Source: Bradyrhizobium sp. Arg816 (GTDB taxonomy: Bacteria; Pseudomonadota; Alphaproteobacteria; Rhizobiales; Xanthobacteraceae). From it: 64,000 nucleotides of DNA. The translations under genes and the position numbers were made by a program. Positions 39,863 to 48,614 of the stretch are shown one piece after another. The notes under the pieces were generated by a model. That model saw only the letters and a list, made by a program, of their open reading frames with translations. It had not been told where the DNA came from and ran no database searches. Position 1 is the first letter of the stretch. Each line of letters starts with the position of its first letter. Where the stretch lies: assembly GCF_029989365.1 (NCBI RefSeq), contig NZ_JAPRAQ010000002.1, positions 62,001-126,000 of the forward strand, written 5' to 3'.

Positions 39863-40615
39863 TCAGAGGACCTGCGACAGAAACCGCTGCGTTCGCTCGT
39901 CCTTGGCTGCCGTAAACAAGGCTTCCGGCGGCCCGTGCTCGACGATCACACCGCGGTCGGTGAAGTAGACGTGATCGGCGACCTCACGCGCGAAGTTCAT
40001 TTCATGGGTGACGAGGAGGCAGGTCATGCCATCCTCGGCAAGCTCCCGGATGGTGACCAGGACCTCCTTGACCGTTTCCGGATCGAGGGCGGCCGTCACT
40101 TCGTCGAACAGCATGATGTCCGGTCGCATCGCCAGCGAGCGGGCGATGGCCACGCGCTGCTGCTGTCCGCCTGAGAGTTCGCCGGGATAGGTATCCTCCT
40201 TCCCCGCGAGCCGCACCTTGGCAAGCAGCGCCCGGGCGCGGGCTTCGACCTCGGCACGTTTCTGGCCGAGAACATGGATCGGCGCCATCATCACGTTCTG
40301 GAGCGCGGTCTTGTGCGGGAAAAGATTGTACTGCTGAAACACCATCCCGACCTTGCGGCGCAGCGCCAGCTTGTCGAGCCTGGGATCGGACACCTCGATG
40401 CCTTCGATCTGAATGCTGCCGGACGTAATCGGCTGGAGCGCATTGATGCAGCGGATCAGCGTGGATTTTCCTGATCCGGACGGGCCGATGATACAGATCA
40501 CCTCGCTCTTTTTGACCGACAGGCTGATGCCTTTCAGAACCTCGAGAGCTCCGAACGACTTTCTGACGTCGACGCATTGGACGATGGGCTGATCCGGAGT
40601 CCAGCTCGTGGCCAT
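39863..40615 (-). CDS. Polar amino-acid ABC transporter, ATPase subunit
   Basis: 250 residues from ATG 40615. ABC motifs in order: Walker A GPSGSGKSTLI, Q-loop VFQQYNLFPH, signature LSGGQQQRVAIARSLA, Walker B IMLFDEVTAALDPE and the H-loop VTHEMNFA. The close resemblance to GlnQ/HisP types places it with polar amino-acid importers. It is the last gene of a minus-strand set: oxidase, binding protein, two permeases, ATPase. Confidence 0.95.
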   Translation of the reverse strand: MATSWTPDQPIVQCVDVRKSFGALEVLKGISLSVKKSEVICIIGPSGSGKSTLIRCINALQPITSGSIQIEGIEVSDPRLDKLALRRKVGMVFQQYNLFPHKTALQNVMMAPIHVLGQKRAEVEARARALLAKVRLAGKEDTYPGELSGGQQQRVAIARSLAMRPDIMLFDEVTAALDPETVKEVLVTIRELAEDGMTCLLVTHEMNFAREVADHVYFTDRGVIVEHGPPEALFTAAKDERTQRFLSQVL

Positions 40616-40626
40616 GCTCTGCTCCC

Positions 40627-41469
40627 TCAGCGTATGCGGAACCGGCGCTCGAGACGAGCGGTCCAGAGGTTGATCGGATAACAGTAGAGAAAGAAACACA
40701 GCAGCGCGAAACCATAGAGCGGCGCGAACAGCTCCGGCCTGCCGCCTTCGGCGGCATGCACCTGCGCCGTCAGCGTGAGCATTTCCGAAACACCGACGAT
40801 CGATGCCAGCACCGTCGACATCGCGACCAGCGCATAGACGTTCATCCAGGGCGGCAGCATGCGCTTGATGCATTGTGGCAGCATGATCAGCCACATCGTC
40901 TGGCGCCGCGTGAACGAGAGCGATTCCGCCGCCTCCCATTGCGTCGACGGAATGGAGCGGACGGCACCGCGCACGACCTCCGCGACATTCGCCATCACGG
41001 GCAATGCGAAGCCCACCGTTGCCTTGATCCAGTCCGGCAAGGGGATGGTCGTCTTGAAGAGGGTGATCTGGAAGGGCACCAGAAACATGACGAAGAACAG
41101 CAGCACCAGCCAGGGCGCGTTGCGGAAGAATTGAGTCAGGAGCCAGCTGACGGTTGCGAGCGGTCGAAACTCCGACAGCAACCCCAGACCCAGGCCAAGC
41201 CCGGCGATGGTCCCCAGCAGCATGGCCAGCAGGGAGATCAGGATATTGAAGGCGAACCCTCGCAGCAGCAGCGGCGACCATTTCACGATGACTTGCAGCG
41301 GGGATAGCACCGCCGGTCCGGTCTGCGCCCACGCGGTGGACGCGGCCATGATGGCGCAGAAACAGAGGATCGCTGCGGCCAGCGGGCCGATCCGAACGGA
41401 CATCCGGGCCTGCATGGGACGATACGGCAGAAGGACGGCAAGCCTGTGCTCGGCCTGGGCGTCTTTCAT
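40627..41469 (-). CDS. Polar amino-acid ABC transporter, permease subunit 2
   Basis: 280 residues from ATG 41469. It opens with an extra hydrophobic segment (AAAILCFCAIMAASTAWA) and then has five or so membrane helices of the HisM/GlnP type. The EAA loop is STQWEAAESLSFTRRQTMWLIMLPQ. FFRNAPWLVLLFF is the family's N-terminal hallmark. Its start overlaps the stop of permease 1 as ATGA, and 11 bases separate it from the ATPase. Confidence 0.93.
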   Translation of the reverse strand: MKDAQAEHRLAVLLPYRPMQARMSVRIGPLAAAILCFCAIMAASTAWAQTGPAVLSPLQVIVKWSPLLLRGFAFNILISLLAMLLGTIAGLGLGLGLLSEFRPLATVSWLLTQFFRNAPWLVLLFFVMFLVPFQITLFKTTIPLPDWIKATVGFALPVMANVAEVVRGAVRSIPSTQWEAAESLSFTRRQTMWLIMLPQCIKRMLPPWMNVYALVAMSTVLASIVGVSEMLTLTAQVHAAEGGRPELFAPLYGFALLCFFLYCYPINLWTARLERRFRIR

Positions 41470-42209
41470 CGGGCATATCCCGGGATGCGCATCGCCCGCT
41501 CCCAGCGATGCATCAGCCAGACGAGGACGCCGACAAGGATGCCGTAGGTCGCCAGCAATACGACCATCATTTCGAAGACGTTCTGCGATTCCGACCAGAT
41601 CTGCTTGACCGCATACAGCGTCTCGGGAACGGCGATCGCGTAGGCGAGCGTCGTCGTCTTGAGCAGGTTGACGAGGTTGTTGTTCAGTGCGGGAAGGCAG
41701 ACGCGAATGGCCAGCGGAAGGACGATATGGACGTAAGCCTTGAGGCGCGTATATCCGAGCGCTTCCGCGGCTTCCAGCGTCGTCCTCGGCACCGCCTCGA
41801 TACCGGAGCGGAAGATTTCGACGTTGAAGGCGGCCGCGAACAGTGACAGCGAAATGATGGCCCATTGGACGTTGCTCAGCAGCGGAACGCGCATGCCCGC
41901 CGCCTCGACCGCTGGGAGCATGGTGCCGAGGCCGAAATAGAAAAAGAAGATCTGGACCAGCGGCGGCGTGTTGCGGAACACCACCACGAAAGCATTGACG
42001 GGCAACCGCAACAACATCGACGGACTGCCCTGCAGCAAGGCGCCAACCGCGCCGATCATGAGGCTCAGCAGGATGGTCGTGACACTCAGAAGCAACGTCA
42101 TCTTGAGCCCGCCGAAATAGCGATCCCAATCGTAGGCATCGTAGAATACGGAGAAATTCAGCCCCGTTGTTTCGTAGAGCCGTTGAAACCAGTCGCCGAT
42201 TTCGTGCAT
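41466..42209 (-). CDS. Polar amino-acid ABC transporter, permease subunit 1
   Basis: 247 residues from ATG 42209 (MHEIGDWFQRLYETTGLNF). It has the same fold as permease 2: VVVFRNTPPLVQIFFFYFG near the N-terminal helices and an EAA loop RTTLEAAEALGYTRLKAYVHIVLP. The long N-terminal segment before the first helix is usual in this pair type. The two permeases form the heterodimeric channel. Confidence 0.93.
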   Translation of the reverse strand: MHEIGDWFQRLYETTGLNFSVFYDAYDWDRYFGGLKMTLLLSVTTILLSLMIGAVGALLQGSPSMLLRLPVNAFVVVFRNTPPLVQIFFFYFGLGTMLPAVEAAGMRVPLLSNVQWAIISLSLFAAAFNVEIFRSGIEAVPRTTLEAAEALGYTRLKAYVHIVLPLAIRVCLPALNNNLVNLLKTTTLAYAIAVPETLYAVKQIWSESQNVFEMMVVLLATYGILVGVLVWLMHRWERAMRIPGYAR

Positions 42210-42307
42210 TTTGCGCGACACCAAACTGTTGAGGCGATGCCTCGTATCAGTGCATTGGCTCGACCTGTTCGGAGCGCAAGATGGATCTGGCGCTCCGCTC
42301 TGCGCGT

Positions 42308-43120
42308 CTATTTGTCCTTGTATTGCTCGTGCATGAGCAGCGAGTACTCGGTCGGCGTAATGCCCCATTTCTTTTCCGCTGCCACGATGAAGCCGGTCTT
42401 CATCCAGTCCTTTGTCGTATCTTCGAGCAGCTTCTGAAGGCTGGCATTATCGAGCGCGACAGCGATCATCCATGGCGATGGCAAAATACCTTTCAGGGGC
42501 AAGTCGTAGTCCGCCTTCCACTCGTCCTCGAGCAGTTTTCCTTGCAGGAAGGTCTGATCGTAGACATAGCCGATGCAGTTGCCCTGCTTCATGGCGAACA
42601 GAGGCTTCTCCGAGCCGTCAAACGCAACGATTTCGGGGCCGTAGGATTTGGCAACGTCCTTGTTGTACCAGGCTCCCGACGTTGCACAGACGGGTTTTCC
42701 CTTGAGCTCGGCCCAGTCCTTGATGCCGGACTTCTTGTTGAGAAGGATGTTCACGTAGTCCGAGTAGTATAGCGGTTCGATGGCTTGAACCACGCGACGG
42801 CGCTCCGGCCTGTCCGACATGGTCGCGATCAGCAGGTCGACTTTTCCCTGCTGAAGAAATTCGATTCTGTTGGAGGCCGCGACCGGAACGAGTTCGAGTT
42901 TGACGCCGAGGCGCTTGGCGATGTCCGCGGCGAGATCCGGCTCGATGCCGACCACGTTTCCCGTGGGATCGCGGAACCCGAAGGGCTTGTAGTCAGCCTT
43001 GACGCCGACATTCAACGTGCCGCGCTGCTTGATGGCATCGACGCCATCGGCGGCTTGGGCACTGCCAAGCATCAGCAGCGCCGCGATGCCTGTCATCATG
43101 GAACGGACAATGTCTCTCAT
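42308..43120 (-). CDS. Amino-acid ABC transporter substrate-binding protein
   Basis: 270 residues from ATG 43120. The signal peptide is MRDIVRSMMTGIAALLMLGSAQAADG. The mature protein has the SBP_bac_3 pattern: RGTLNVGVKADYKPFGFRD at the N-terminus, GIEPDLAADIAKRLGVKLELVPV, and RIEFLQQGKVDLLIATMSDR. It captures an amino acid in the periplasm. The neighbouring N-methyl-amino-acid/sarcosine-oxidase-type enzyme suggests an N-methylated or related substrate, which is inference. Confidence 0.93.
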   Translation of the reverse strand: MRDIVRSMMTGIAALLMLGSAQAADGVDAIKQRGTLNVGVKADYKPFGFRDPTGNVVGIEPDLAADIAKRLGVKLELVPVAASNRIEFLQQGKVDLLIATMSDRPERRRVVQAIEPLYYSDYVNILLNKKSGIKDWAELKGKPVCATSGAWYNKDVAKSYGPEIVAFDGSEKPLFAMKQGNCIGYVYDQTFLQGKLLEDEWKADYDLPLKGILPSPWMIAVALDNASLQKLLEDTTKDWMKTGFIVAAEKKWGITPTEYSLLMHEQYKDK

Positions 43121-43196
43121 CGGATGACGCCTCCAGGATTGTGATCACGACGCGCGTTGCGCGTGCTTTTTCAAGATACAAGGCTCGTGCCAAACG

Positions 43197-44366
43197 TCAC
43201 GAAAATCGTGAGATGGAGAATGGGCTGAGGTCGATCGCGCTGCGACCGTCGGTCACCATCCCGGCCACGACATTGCCGATACCTGCAGAGTGCTTGAAGC
43301 CGTGCCCCGAGCACGCCGAGACGACACAAATCCGGTCATGGTCGGGATGGCGGCCGATGATGAAGCCCCGATCGGGCGTCACCGTGTAGATGCAGGCGGC
43401 CGCCTGCGCGACGCGCGGCGTGGCGCCGGCGAGCCGCCCCGCGACGTGCTTCCGGTACATTTCAGCCGATTCCGCGGGATCGACGGTGCGGTCGATGGCG
43501 TCGGCCGTCGTGTTGGTCTCGTACTGCTCGGTCGCGACCTTGAGACGACGATCGCCAGGCAGCGGCGGGAAGCCGTAGAGGTAGTCGACATCCGTCGCGC
43601 CGTGCATCCAGATGAACACAGGGGCGTCGGCGCGATACGCGCTGGTATCCTCGAGCTCGTACCAATGCAGCACCTGCCGCTTCACCGTGAGCACGCGATC
43701 AAACGGCGCGCCGAGCAGGTGGGAATTCCAGCCGCCGGCCGACACCACGACCTGGTCGGCCTCGAATGTGCCCGAGGACGTTTCCACCCGAACGGCGGAG
43801 CCGCGCTGCGCGATCGAGAGAACCTCAACTCCCGTGCGGATCGTTGCTCCGAGCTGCTCCGCGCGCGTCAGCTGCGCCTTGATGCAGCGCTCGGGAAAAA
43901 CGTACCCTCCGCCGGGCTCGTAATAGGCCTTCTCGTTGCCCTGGAGATTCAGGAACTGCGGGAAGCGATGAGCCACCTCTCGGCCGTCGATCACTTCATG
44001 CGCGATGCCGAAGTCACGCGCCGCTCCAATCGAGCGCGCGACGAAATCCGGCTTGCCATGGTGCGACGTCTCGCCGACACCGGGCGCCATGACGACGAGG
44101 CCGCATGGGTTCAGCAGCTCGGCAGACGTCTCGGCCTCGAGCTCACGCCAGATCCGGTGGGTATCCAGCACCAGGGGCACGTAATCGCGGCCTTCGCCGA
44201 CCGCCTGCCTGGTGATGCGGGTTTCGCCATGGCTGGATCCCATCGTGTGGGGCGGGGCAAAGCGATCGAGGCCGACCGCCCTTACCCCTCGCTTGGCCAG
44301 TTGATAGAGGGCCGCGCTGCCCATGGCACCGAGGCCGATCACCAGAATATCCGCTTTCTCGCTCAT
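43197..44366 (-). CDS. FAD-dependent oxidase of the sarcosine / N-methyltryptophan oxidase type
   Basis: 389 residues from ATG 44366. The N-terminal dinucleotide fold is ADILVIGLGAMGSAALYQLAKRG, followed by HTMGSSHGETRITRQAVGE as in MSOX/SolA enzymes. A Cys in AAACIYTVTPDRGFIIG matches the residue that carries covalent FAD in that group. Members oxidise N-methyl amino acids to give amine, formaldehyde and peroxide. It is upstream of the ABC importer genes on the same strand, 77 bases from the binding-protein gene, and divergent from a LysR regulator. Confidence 0.88.
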   Translation of the reverse strand: MSEKADILVIGLGAMGSAALYQLAKRGVRAVGLDRFAPPHTMGSSHGETRITRQAVGEGRDYVPLVLDTHRIWRELEAETSAELLNPCGLVVMAPGVGETSHHGKPDFVARSIGAARDFGIAHEVIDGREVAHRFPQFLNLQGNEKAYYEPGGGYVFPERCIKAQLTRAEQLGATIRTGVEVLSIAQRGSAVRVETSSGTFEADQVVVSAGGWNSHLLGAPFDRVLTVKRQVLHWYELEDTSAYRADAPVFIWMHGATDVDYLYGFPPLPGDRRLKVATEQYETNTTADAIDRTVDPAESAEMYRKHVAGRLAGATPRVAQAAACIYTVTPDRGFIIGRHPDHDRICVVSACSGHGFKHSAGIGNVVAGMVTDGRSAIDLSPFSISRFS

Positions 44367-44436
44367 CGATCGGGACTGCTTAATTGTTAGGACGATCCGA
44401 AGTCTGCTTTCGGATGCGGCTCTCCTACAAGGATAA

Positions 44437-44449
44437 TTCATATAATGAA
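44437..44449. promoter_or_regulatory. Candidate LysR-regulator site in the divergent promoter region
   Basis: TTCAT-ATA-ATGAA, a perfect 13-bp palindrome. It lies between the oxidase start (44366) and the LysR gene start (44492) in an A/T-rich stretch. LysR-type sites are often of the T-N11-A form at this position. It overlaps likely -10 elements of either gene. Confidence 0.5.
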
Positions 44450-44491
44450 GGCAATTTGCATGTTAATATGACTTCTGCTTAAGCTGGAGAT

Positions 44492-45451
44492 ATGACGCCA
44501 CCCAGCCCAGACTTGCGAAGCTTGCAGATTGTCGCTGCCGTCGCGGAGTCCGGCAGCATGCTTCAGGCGTCGCGTCAGTTCGGGATGACGCAATCAGCGG
44601 TCTCTCAGGCTGTGCGGCGGGCCGAGGCCTCGATCGGCGTCGCGTTCTTCAACCGCAGCCGGAGGCCCCTTACACTGACGCGGGCGGGCCGCATCCTTGC
44701 TGGCCGTGTTCGCGATCTGAATCGCGACTTTGACGCATTACTCAGTGCACTCCGGGACGCAGCGAAACTGCCTGAGCGTGTCGATCTGAGGCTCGGCCTC
44801 ATCGACTCCTATGCTGCCACGGTTGGCGCACACCTCGTCAAGGAGCTCATGACGGGCGAGGTCGCACTGAGTCTGTCCGTTTGGTCTGGCCTTGCTCACT
44901 CGCATGCCGAGGCGCTGGTCCACCGAACGATCGACGCGGCGATCACCTGCGATGCGATGGATGACCTGTATGATATCGAGCGCTTCCCATTCTACCGCGA
45001 GCCAAATCTGCTGGTAGTGCCGCGCGGATTGGAAGCCGAATTTGCTGACCTTGATTTGCGGGAGATCCTGACCCGGCATCGCCTGGTCCGGTACAGCGAA
45101 CGCTCCTATGCAGGCGCTCAGGTCGAGCGCCACCTGAGCCGTTTGGGCATTCGACCGCCGCGGGCCTTCGAGTTTGACACCTCGGACAGCCTGGTCGCCA
45201 TGGTCGCTACCGGGATGGGCGTGGCGATCACCACGCCGCTGTGTCTGTTGCAGGGGCTCGCTCACGCTGGTCAGGTCAGCGCTCTCCCTCTGCCGGGCCC
45301 CGGATTTTTTCGTGAGCTGCTTCTGGTGACCCGCCGTGGCGATCTCTCATCACTGGCGCCGCGCATCGCGGAGATGGCTCGGACGAGCATTACGATGCAG
45401 GCGATGCCGCGGATCCGGACGCTCGTGCCGTGGTTCACCCAGGACTACTAG
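44492..45451 (+). CDS. LysR-family transcriptional regulator
   Basis: 319 residues from ATG 44492. The winged helix-turn-helix is at residues 5-65 (LRSLQIVAAVAESGSMLQASRQFGMTQSAVSQAVRRAE, followed by FFNRSRRPLTLTRAGR). A periplasmic-binding-like effector domain follows. It is divergent from the oxidase and importer genes, the usual placement for their regulator. A bidirectional terminator follows its stop. Confidence 0.93.
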   Translation: MTPPSPDLRSLQIVAAVAESGSMLQASRQFGMTQSAVSQAVRRAEASIGVAFFNRSRRPLTLTRAGRILAGRVRDLNRDFDALLSALRDAAKLPERVDLRLGLIDSYAATVGAHLVKELMTGEVALSLSVWSGLAHSHAEALVHRTIDAAITCDAMDDLYDIERFPFYREPNLLVVPRGLEAEFADLDLREILTRHRLVRYSERSYAGAQVERHLSRLGIRPPRAFEFDTSDSLVAMVATGMGVAITTPLCLLQGLAHAGQVSALPLPGPGFFRELLLVTRRGDLSSLAPRIAEMARTSITMQAMPRIRTLVPWFTQDY

Positions 45452-45456
45452 CAACG

Positions 45457-45483
45457 AAAAAGCCCGGCTGGCACCGGGCTTTT
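45457..45483. terminator. Bidirectional intrinsic terminator between LysR and caspase genes
   Basis: AAAAGCCCGG (45458-45467), a six-base loop and CCGGGCTTTT (45474-45483) are perfectly complementary. A run of A on one side and T on the other allows termination in both directions. It lies between convergent genes. Confidence 0.9.
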
Positions 45484-45507
45484 CCGTTTGAGCTCTGGCC
45501 TTGCGCC

Positions 45508-46929
45508 TCAGCGGCGGAACATGCCGCCCATCATGCCACCGACGACACCGCCGACGAAGGCCGCGCCGGCATCGCCGCCACCGCCGCGATGCTGGGCCGG
45601 TGCGCTCTGCTGAGCCTGGGAGGGCGCACGCCGGGCCGGCTTTTGGCTCTCGTCGCTCGCGGTGGCCGGTGCGCCCGCCACGATCTCGGAGAGCAGGGCC
45701 TTGTGCTGGTTCTTGTTGAGATAGCCGGTCGAGGGGTAGCCGCGCGCGGCCTGCCAGCGCTTCAGCACCGAACGGGTGTCGTCGCTGAACGCGCCGGTCA
45801 CCTTGGTGTCGAAGCCGAGTCCCGTCAGGCGACGCTGCACGTCGCGGCGCTGGCCCTTGTCGAGGCCGATCTGGTCCTCGGTGAGCTGACTGGCGTCATC
45901 GGTGAAGGTCGCGGGATCGATGCCGGAGTTGAGGTTGCGGGTCGTGGTCGACGGGCCGCTCTTGATCGCGGCAAGCCGCGCCAGCGCCAGCGCCTTGAAC
46001 TGGCCGTTCGGGTAGGCCGAGAGATAGGCGTTGAGCTCTTCCGGCTTGTTGCTCTCCTTGACCGAGCGCCAGTATTCGAGCTCGACACCGTCCGAGCTGC
46101 CGCCGGTCGCCGCCGGCGTGATGCCTGCCGTCGGCGCGGCGTTGGCAACCTGGGTCGTCGGGGCCTGGTTGAGATAGACCGCGCCGATCAGGTTGGTGTG
46201 GCCCCAGGGAAGCTGGCCCTTGTGGGTCTCCTCGTTGACCTGGGCACGCACCGACGTCATCGCCTGCTGGATCTCGACGCCGGGCTTGGTGATGTTGTCG
46301 ATCAGCGCGCGGGTGAACGGGCTGTTGTTGCCCTCCTGGCCGTCGAGCGCGGTCTGGCCCGGGCCGGTGGCGAACGCGATCAGCGTGCCTTCGCCCGACT
46401 TCATCTCGGCAAGACCGCTCTGCACGTTGACGCTGCGCGTTGCCGAGTTCGACTTGATCTTGGCGGCGAACGGATTGTCGCGGCAGGCATCGAGGAAGAC
46501 GAGCTTGACCTTGGCGTCGCCCATGGTCTGCTCGAGCGTCAGGTCGATATTGATGGCTGCGCCGAGCTTGACGTCCATCTCCGACTTGATGTCGGCGTCG
46601 ACAGGCAGGAGGTAGTTGCTGCCGCCGACCGCGATGCCGTGGCCGGCGTAATAGAACACTGCGACATCGGAGCCTTGCGCCTTGCGGCCGAAGTCGAGCA
46701 GCTTCTCGGTCATCTGATCACGGCTGAGGTTGGATCCTTCGATCACTTCGAAGCCGACATTGCGCAGGGTCGCCGCCATCGCCTTGGCGTCGATCGGCGG
46801 GTTCGGCAATTGTGCGACGTTCTTGTAGGAGCCGTTGCCGACGACGAAAGCGACACGGCGGTCGGCCTTCGCGGCACTGACCGACAGTGCCATGCACATC
46901 AGCGAAGCGAGCAGGGTGAGAGTGCGCAT
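45508..46929 (-). CDS. Exported caspase-family protein with peptidoglycan-binding-like region
   Basis: 473 residues from ATG 46929. A signal peptide (MRTLTLLASLMCMALSVSAAKA) precedes a caspase p20-like domain: RRVAFVVGNGSYKN, His 97 in VFYYAGHGIAV, Cys 149 in LVFLDACRDNPF. The catalytic pair is thus complete. After a linker, a region of short helices (YWRSVKESNKPEELNAYLSAYP) and a peptidoglycan-binding-1-like motif (RRDVQRRLTGLGFDTKVTGAFSDDTRSVLKRWQ) are seen. The C-terminus is Gly/Met-rich (GGVVGGMMGGMFRR). Proteases of this type cut after basic residues in other bacteria. The target here is unknown. Confidence 0.88.
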   Translation of the reverse strand: MRTLTLLASLMCMALSVSAAKADRRVAFVVGNGSYKNVAQLPNPPIDAKAMAATLRNVGFEVIEGSNLSRDQMTEKLLDFGRKAQGSDVAVFYYAGHGIAVGGSNYLLPVDADIKSEMDVKLGAAINIDLTLEQTMGDAKVKLVFLDACRDNPFAAKIKSNSATRSVNVQSGLAEMKSGEGTLIAFATGPGQTALDGQEGNNSPFTRALIDNITKPGVEIQQAMTSVRAQVNEETHKGQLPWGHTNLIGAVYLNQAPTTQVANAAPTAGITPAATGGSSDGVELEYWRSVKESNKPEELNAYLSAYPNGQFKALALARLAAIKSGPSTTTRNLNSGIDPATFTDDASQLTEDQIGLDKGQRRDVQRRLTGLGFDTKVTGAFSDDTRSVLKRWQAARGYPSTGYLNKNQHKALLSEIVAGAPATASDESQKPARRAPSQAQQSAPAQHRGGGGDAGAAFVGGVVGGMMGGMFRR

Positions 46930-47134
46930 CTGAAATCCCCAACAGAATCGAATTGCAGGCAGCAACAAATTGGCAACGAACCTACACGAAGTGCCCGACT
47001 TCGCGCCACCAAAACGGCAGTACGTCGTATTCAACCCACTGCTGTGTGGCCGAATGTGCACGATGGAAGGACCCTCCAACGTGATCCAAATCACACGGCC
47101 ACTTGGTTTTTGTCGTGCGAGGCTGCGCGCGGGT

Positions 47135-48013
47135 TCACTGCGCGCGGGCAGGAACCGGGGCGGTCGGCTTCAGGTTCAGGAGATTGCCGCACAGGATTAG
47201 CGTCGCGCCGAGCACGGTCCAGGCGTCGAGCCGCTCCGAATACAGCAGCCAGCCGACAGTCGCGGTGAGCGGAACCCGCAGGAAGTCCATCGGCACCACG
47301 ATGGTTGCGTCCGCGTAGCGGAGCGCGCTGGCGAGGCAATAGTGCGAGAATGTGCCGCAGACCCCGATGACGAAGAGCCACCCCCAGAGAGTGGTTGACG
47401 GCCAGGTCCAGACATAGAGCGTCGGCAGCAGGCCCACGACCATCTGCACCACGATCATCCAGAACAGGATCGACAATGCGCTCTCGGTCCGCGTCAGCGA
47501 TTTCGCTAATATCATTGAAATGCTGAAGCCGATCGCGGCCCCCAGCGCGATCAGCTGGCCCGGATTGATCTCGCCGGTGGCAGGCCGCACGATCATGACG
47601 ACGCCGACGATGCCGAGCGCGATGGCGGAGATCTTCCAGACGGTCATGCGCTCGGACAGGAAGGTCGCGGCCAGCACCGCGGTCCAGATCGGCATGGTGA
47701 ATTCGATCGCGACGACCTGGCCGATCCCGATCAGCATCAGTGCGTAGAACCAGCCGAGCTGCGCAAAATAATGGACGCCGTTGCGCGCGAGGTGCTGGGG
47801 CAGGCGTTTGGTCGCGACCGCCTCGAAACCGCCGGCCCGGTAGATGATCGGCAGCAGCAGCGTGAACCCGATCACCGAGCGCACTTCCATGATCTGGAAG
47901 ACGTTCAGCTCGCGCGTAGTCTCGCGGCCGGCAACCGCCATGACCAGCATCAGCGCCAGCCAGCCGGCCATCCACAGTGCAGCCATCGTTTTGGACGGTG
48001 TCGCGGTCATCAT
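47135..48013 (-). CDS. EamA/DMT-family transporter
   Basis: 292 residues from ATG 48013. Ten hydrophobic segments in two repeats of five, with FTMPIWTAVLAATFLSERMTVWK and VPMDFLRVPLTATVGWLLYSERLDAW at the ends of each half, identify the drug/metabolite exporter superfamily. Such proteins export amino acids or other metabolites across the inner membrane. No substrate clue is seen. It is the only gene on its transcript as far as visible. Confidence 0.9.
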   Translation of the reverse strand: MMTATPSKTMAALWMAGWLALMLVMAVAGRETTRELNVFQIMEVRSVIGFTLLLPIIYRAGGFEAVATKRLPQHLARNGVHYFAQLGWFYALMLIGIGQVVAIEFTMPIWTAVLAATFLSERMTVWKISAIALGIVGVVMIVRPATGEINPGQLIALGAAIGFSISMILAKSLTRTESALSILFWMIVVQMVVGLLPTLYVWTWPSTTLWGWLFVIGVCGTFSHYCLASALRYADATIVVPMDFLRVPLTATVGWLLYSERLDAWTVLGATLILCGNLLNLKPTAPVPARAQ

Positions 48014-48157
48014 TGCTGGCGCGGGCGATCGAGCCTGAGGGGAGGGCCGGTATCGGCGACATCGCCGGCGTTTGCAACGGCCAAAACTGCGGATGCAGCG
48101 ATGCGTGGCGGCGTGCTAAGGCATCATTGAACAACAAGAAAAGGGAGATCTTCGCTC

Positions 48158-48556
48158 ATGCAAATCTTGCAGCCGGCCGAATGGAAGAAACCGCGGGGCT
48201 TTTCTCACGGCGTGGTGGCCGAAGGGCCGGGCCGTTGGGTGGTGCTGGCCGGGCAGACCGGCGGCGACGAGACCGGCAATTACGCGCCTGATATGGCGCC
48301 GCAGGTCGCAACCGCGCTGAAGCGCATCATCAAGCTGCTGGGCGAGGCCGGTGCCGGTCCGGAGCACATCGTCCGCCTGACCTGGTACCTGACCAGCCGC
48401 AGCGAATATGAGGCCGCGGGCGCGGGCATCGGCGCGGCCTGGAAGGAAACGCTGGGGCGCAATTTTCCGCCCTCGACGCTGCTCTACATCGGCGGTCTCG
48501 TGGACGAGCGCGCCAAGGTCGAGATCGAGGTCACGGCGTTCGTGCCGAACGCATAA
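48158..48556 (+). CDS. RidA-family protein
   Basis: 132 residues from ATG 48158. It belongs to the YjgF/RidA family of small trimeric imine deaminases or ligand binders. Characteristic segments are SHGVVAEGPGRWVVLAGQTGGD and ALKRIIKLLGEAGAGPEHIVRLTWYLT. The C-terminus shows STLLYIGGLVDERAKVEIEVTAFV. The Arg of the usual active site (YVDERA, here LVDERAKVEIE) is present. It is followed by a clear terminator. Confidence 0.9.
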   Translation: MQILQPAEWKKPRGFSHGVVAEGPGRWVVLAGQTGGDETGNYAPDMAPQVATALKRIIKLLGEAGAGPEHIVRLTWYLTSRSEYEAAGAGIGAAWKETLGRNFPPSTLLYIGGLVDERAKVEIEVTAFVPNA

Positions 48557-48565
48557 AACGCATAA

Positions 48566-48595
48566 AAAAGCCCCGGCGGAATCGCCGGGGCTTTT
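48566..48595. terminator. Intrinsic terminator after the RidA gene
   Basis: AAAAGCCCCGGCG, four bases, CGCCGGGGCTTTT: a 13-bp perfect stem with A/U flanks. It can serve the RidA transcript and the convergent gene that ends at 48615. Confidence 0.92.
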
Positions 48596-48614
48596 GGCTT
48601 GAACGCGGCCCGCC

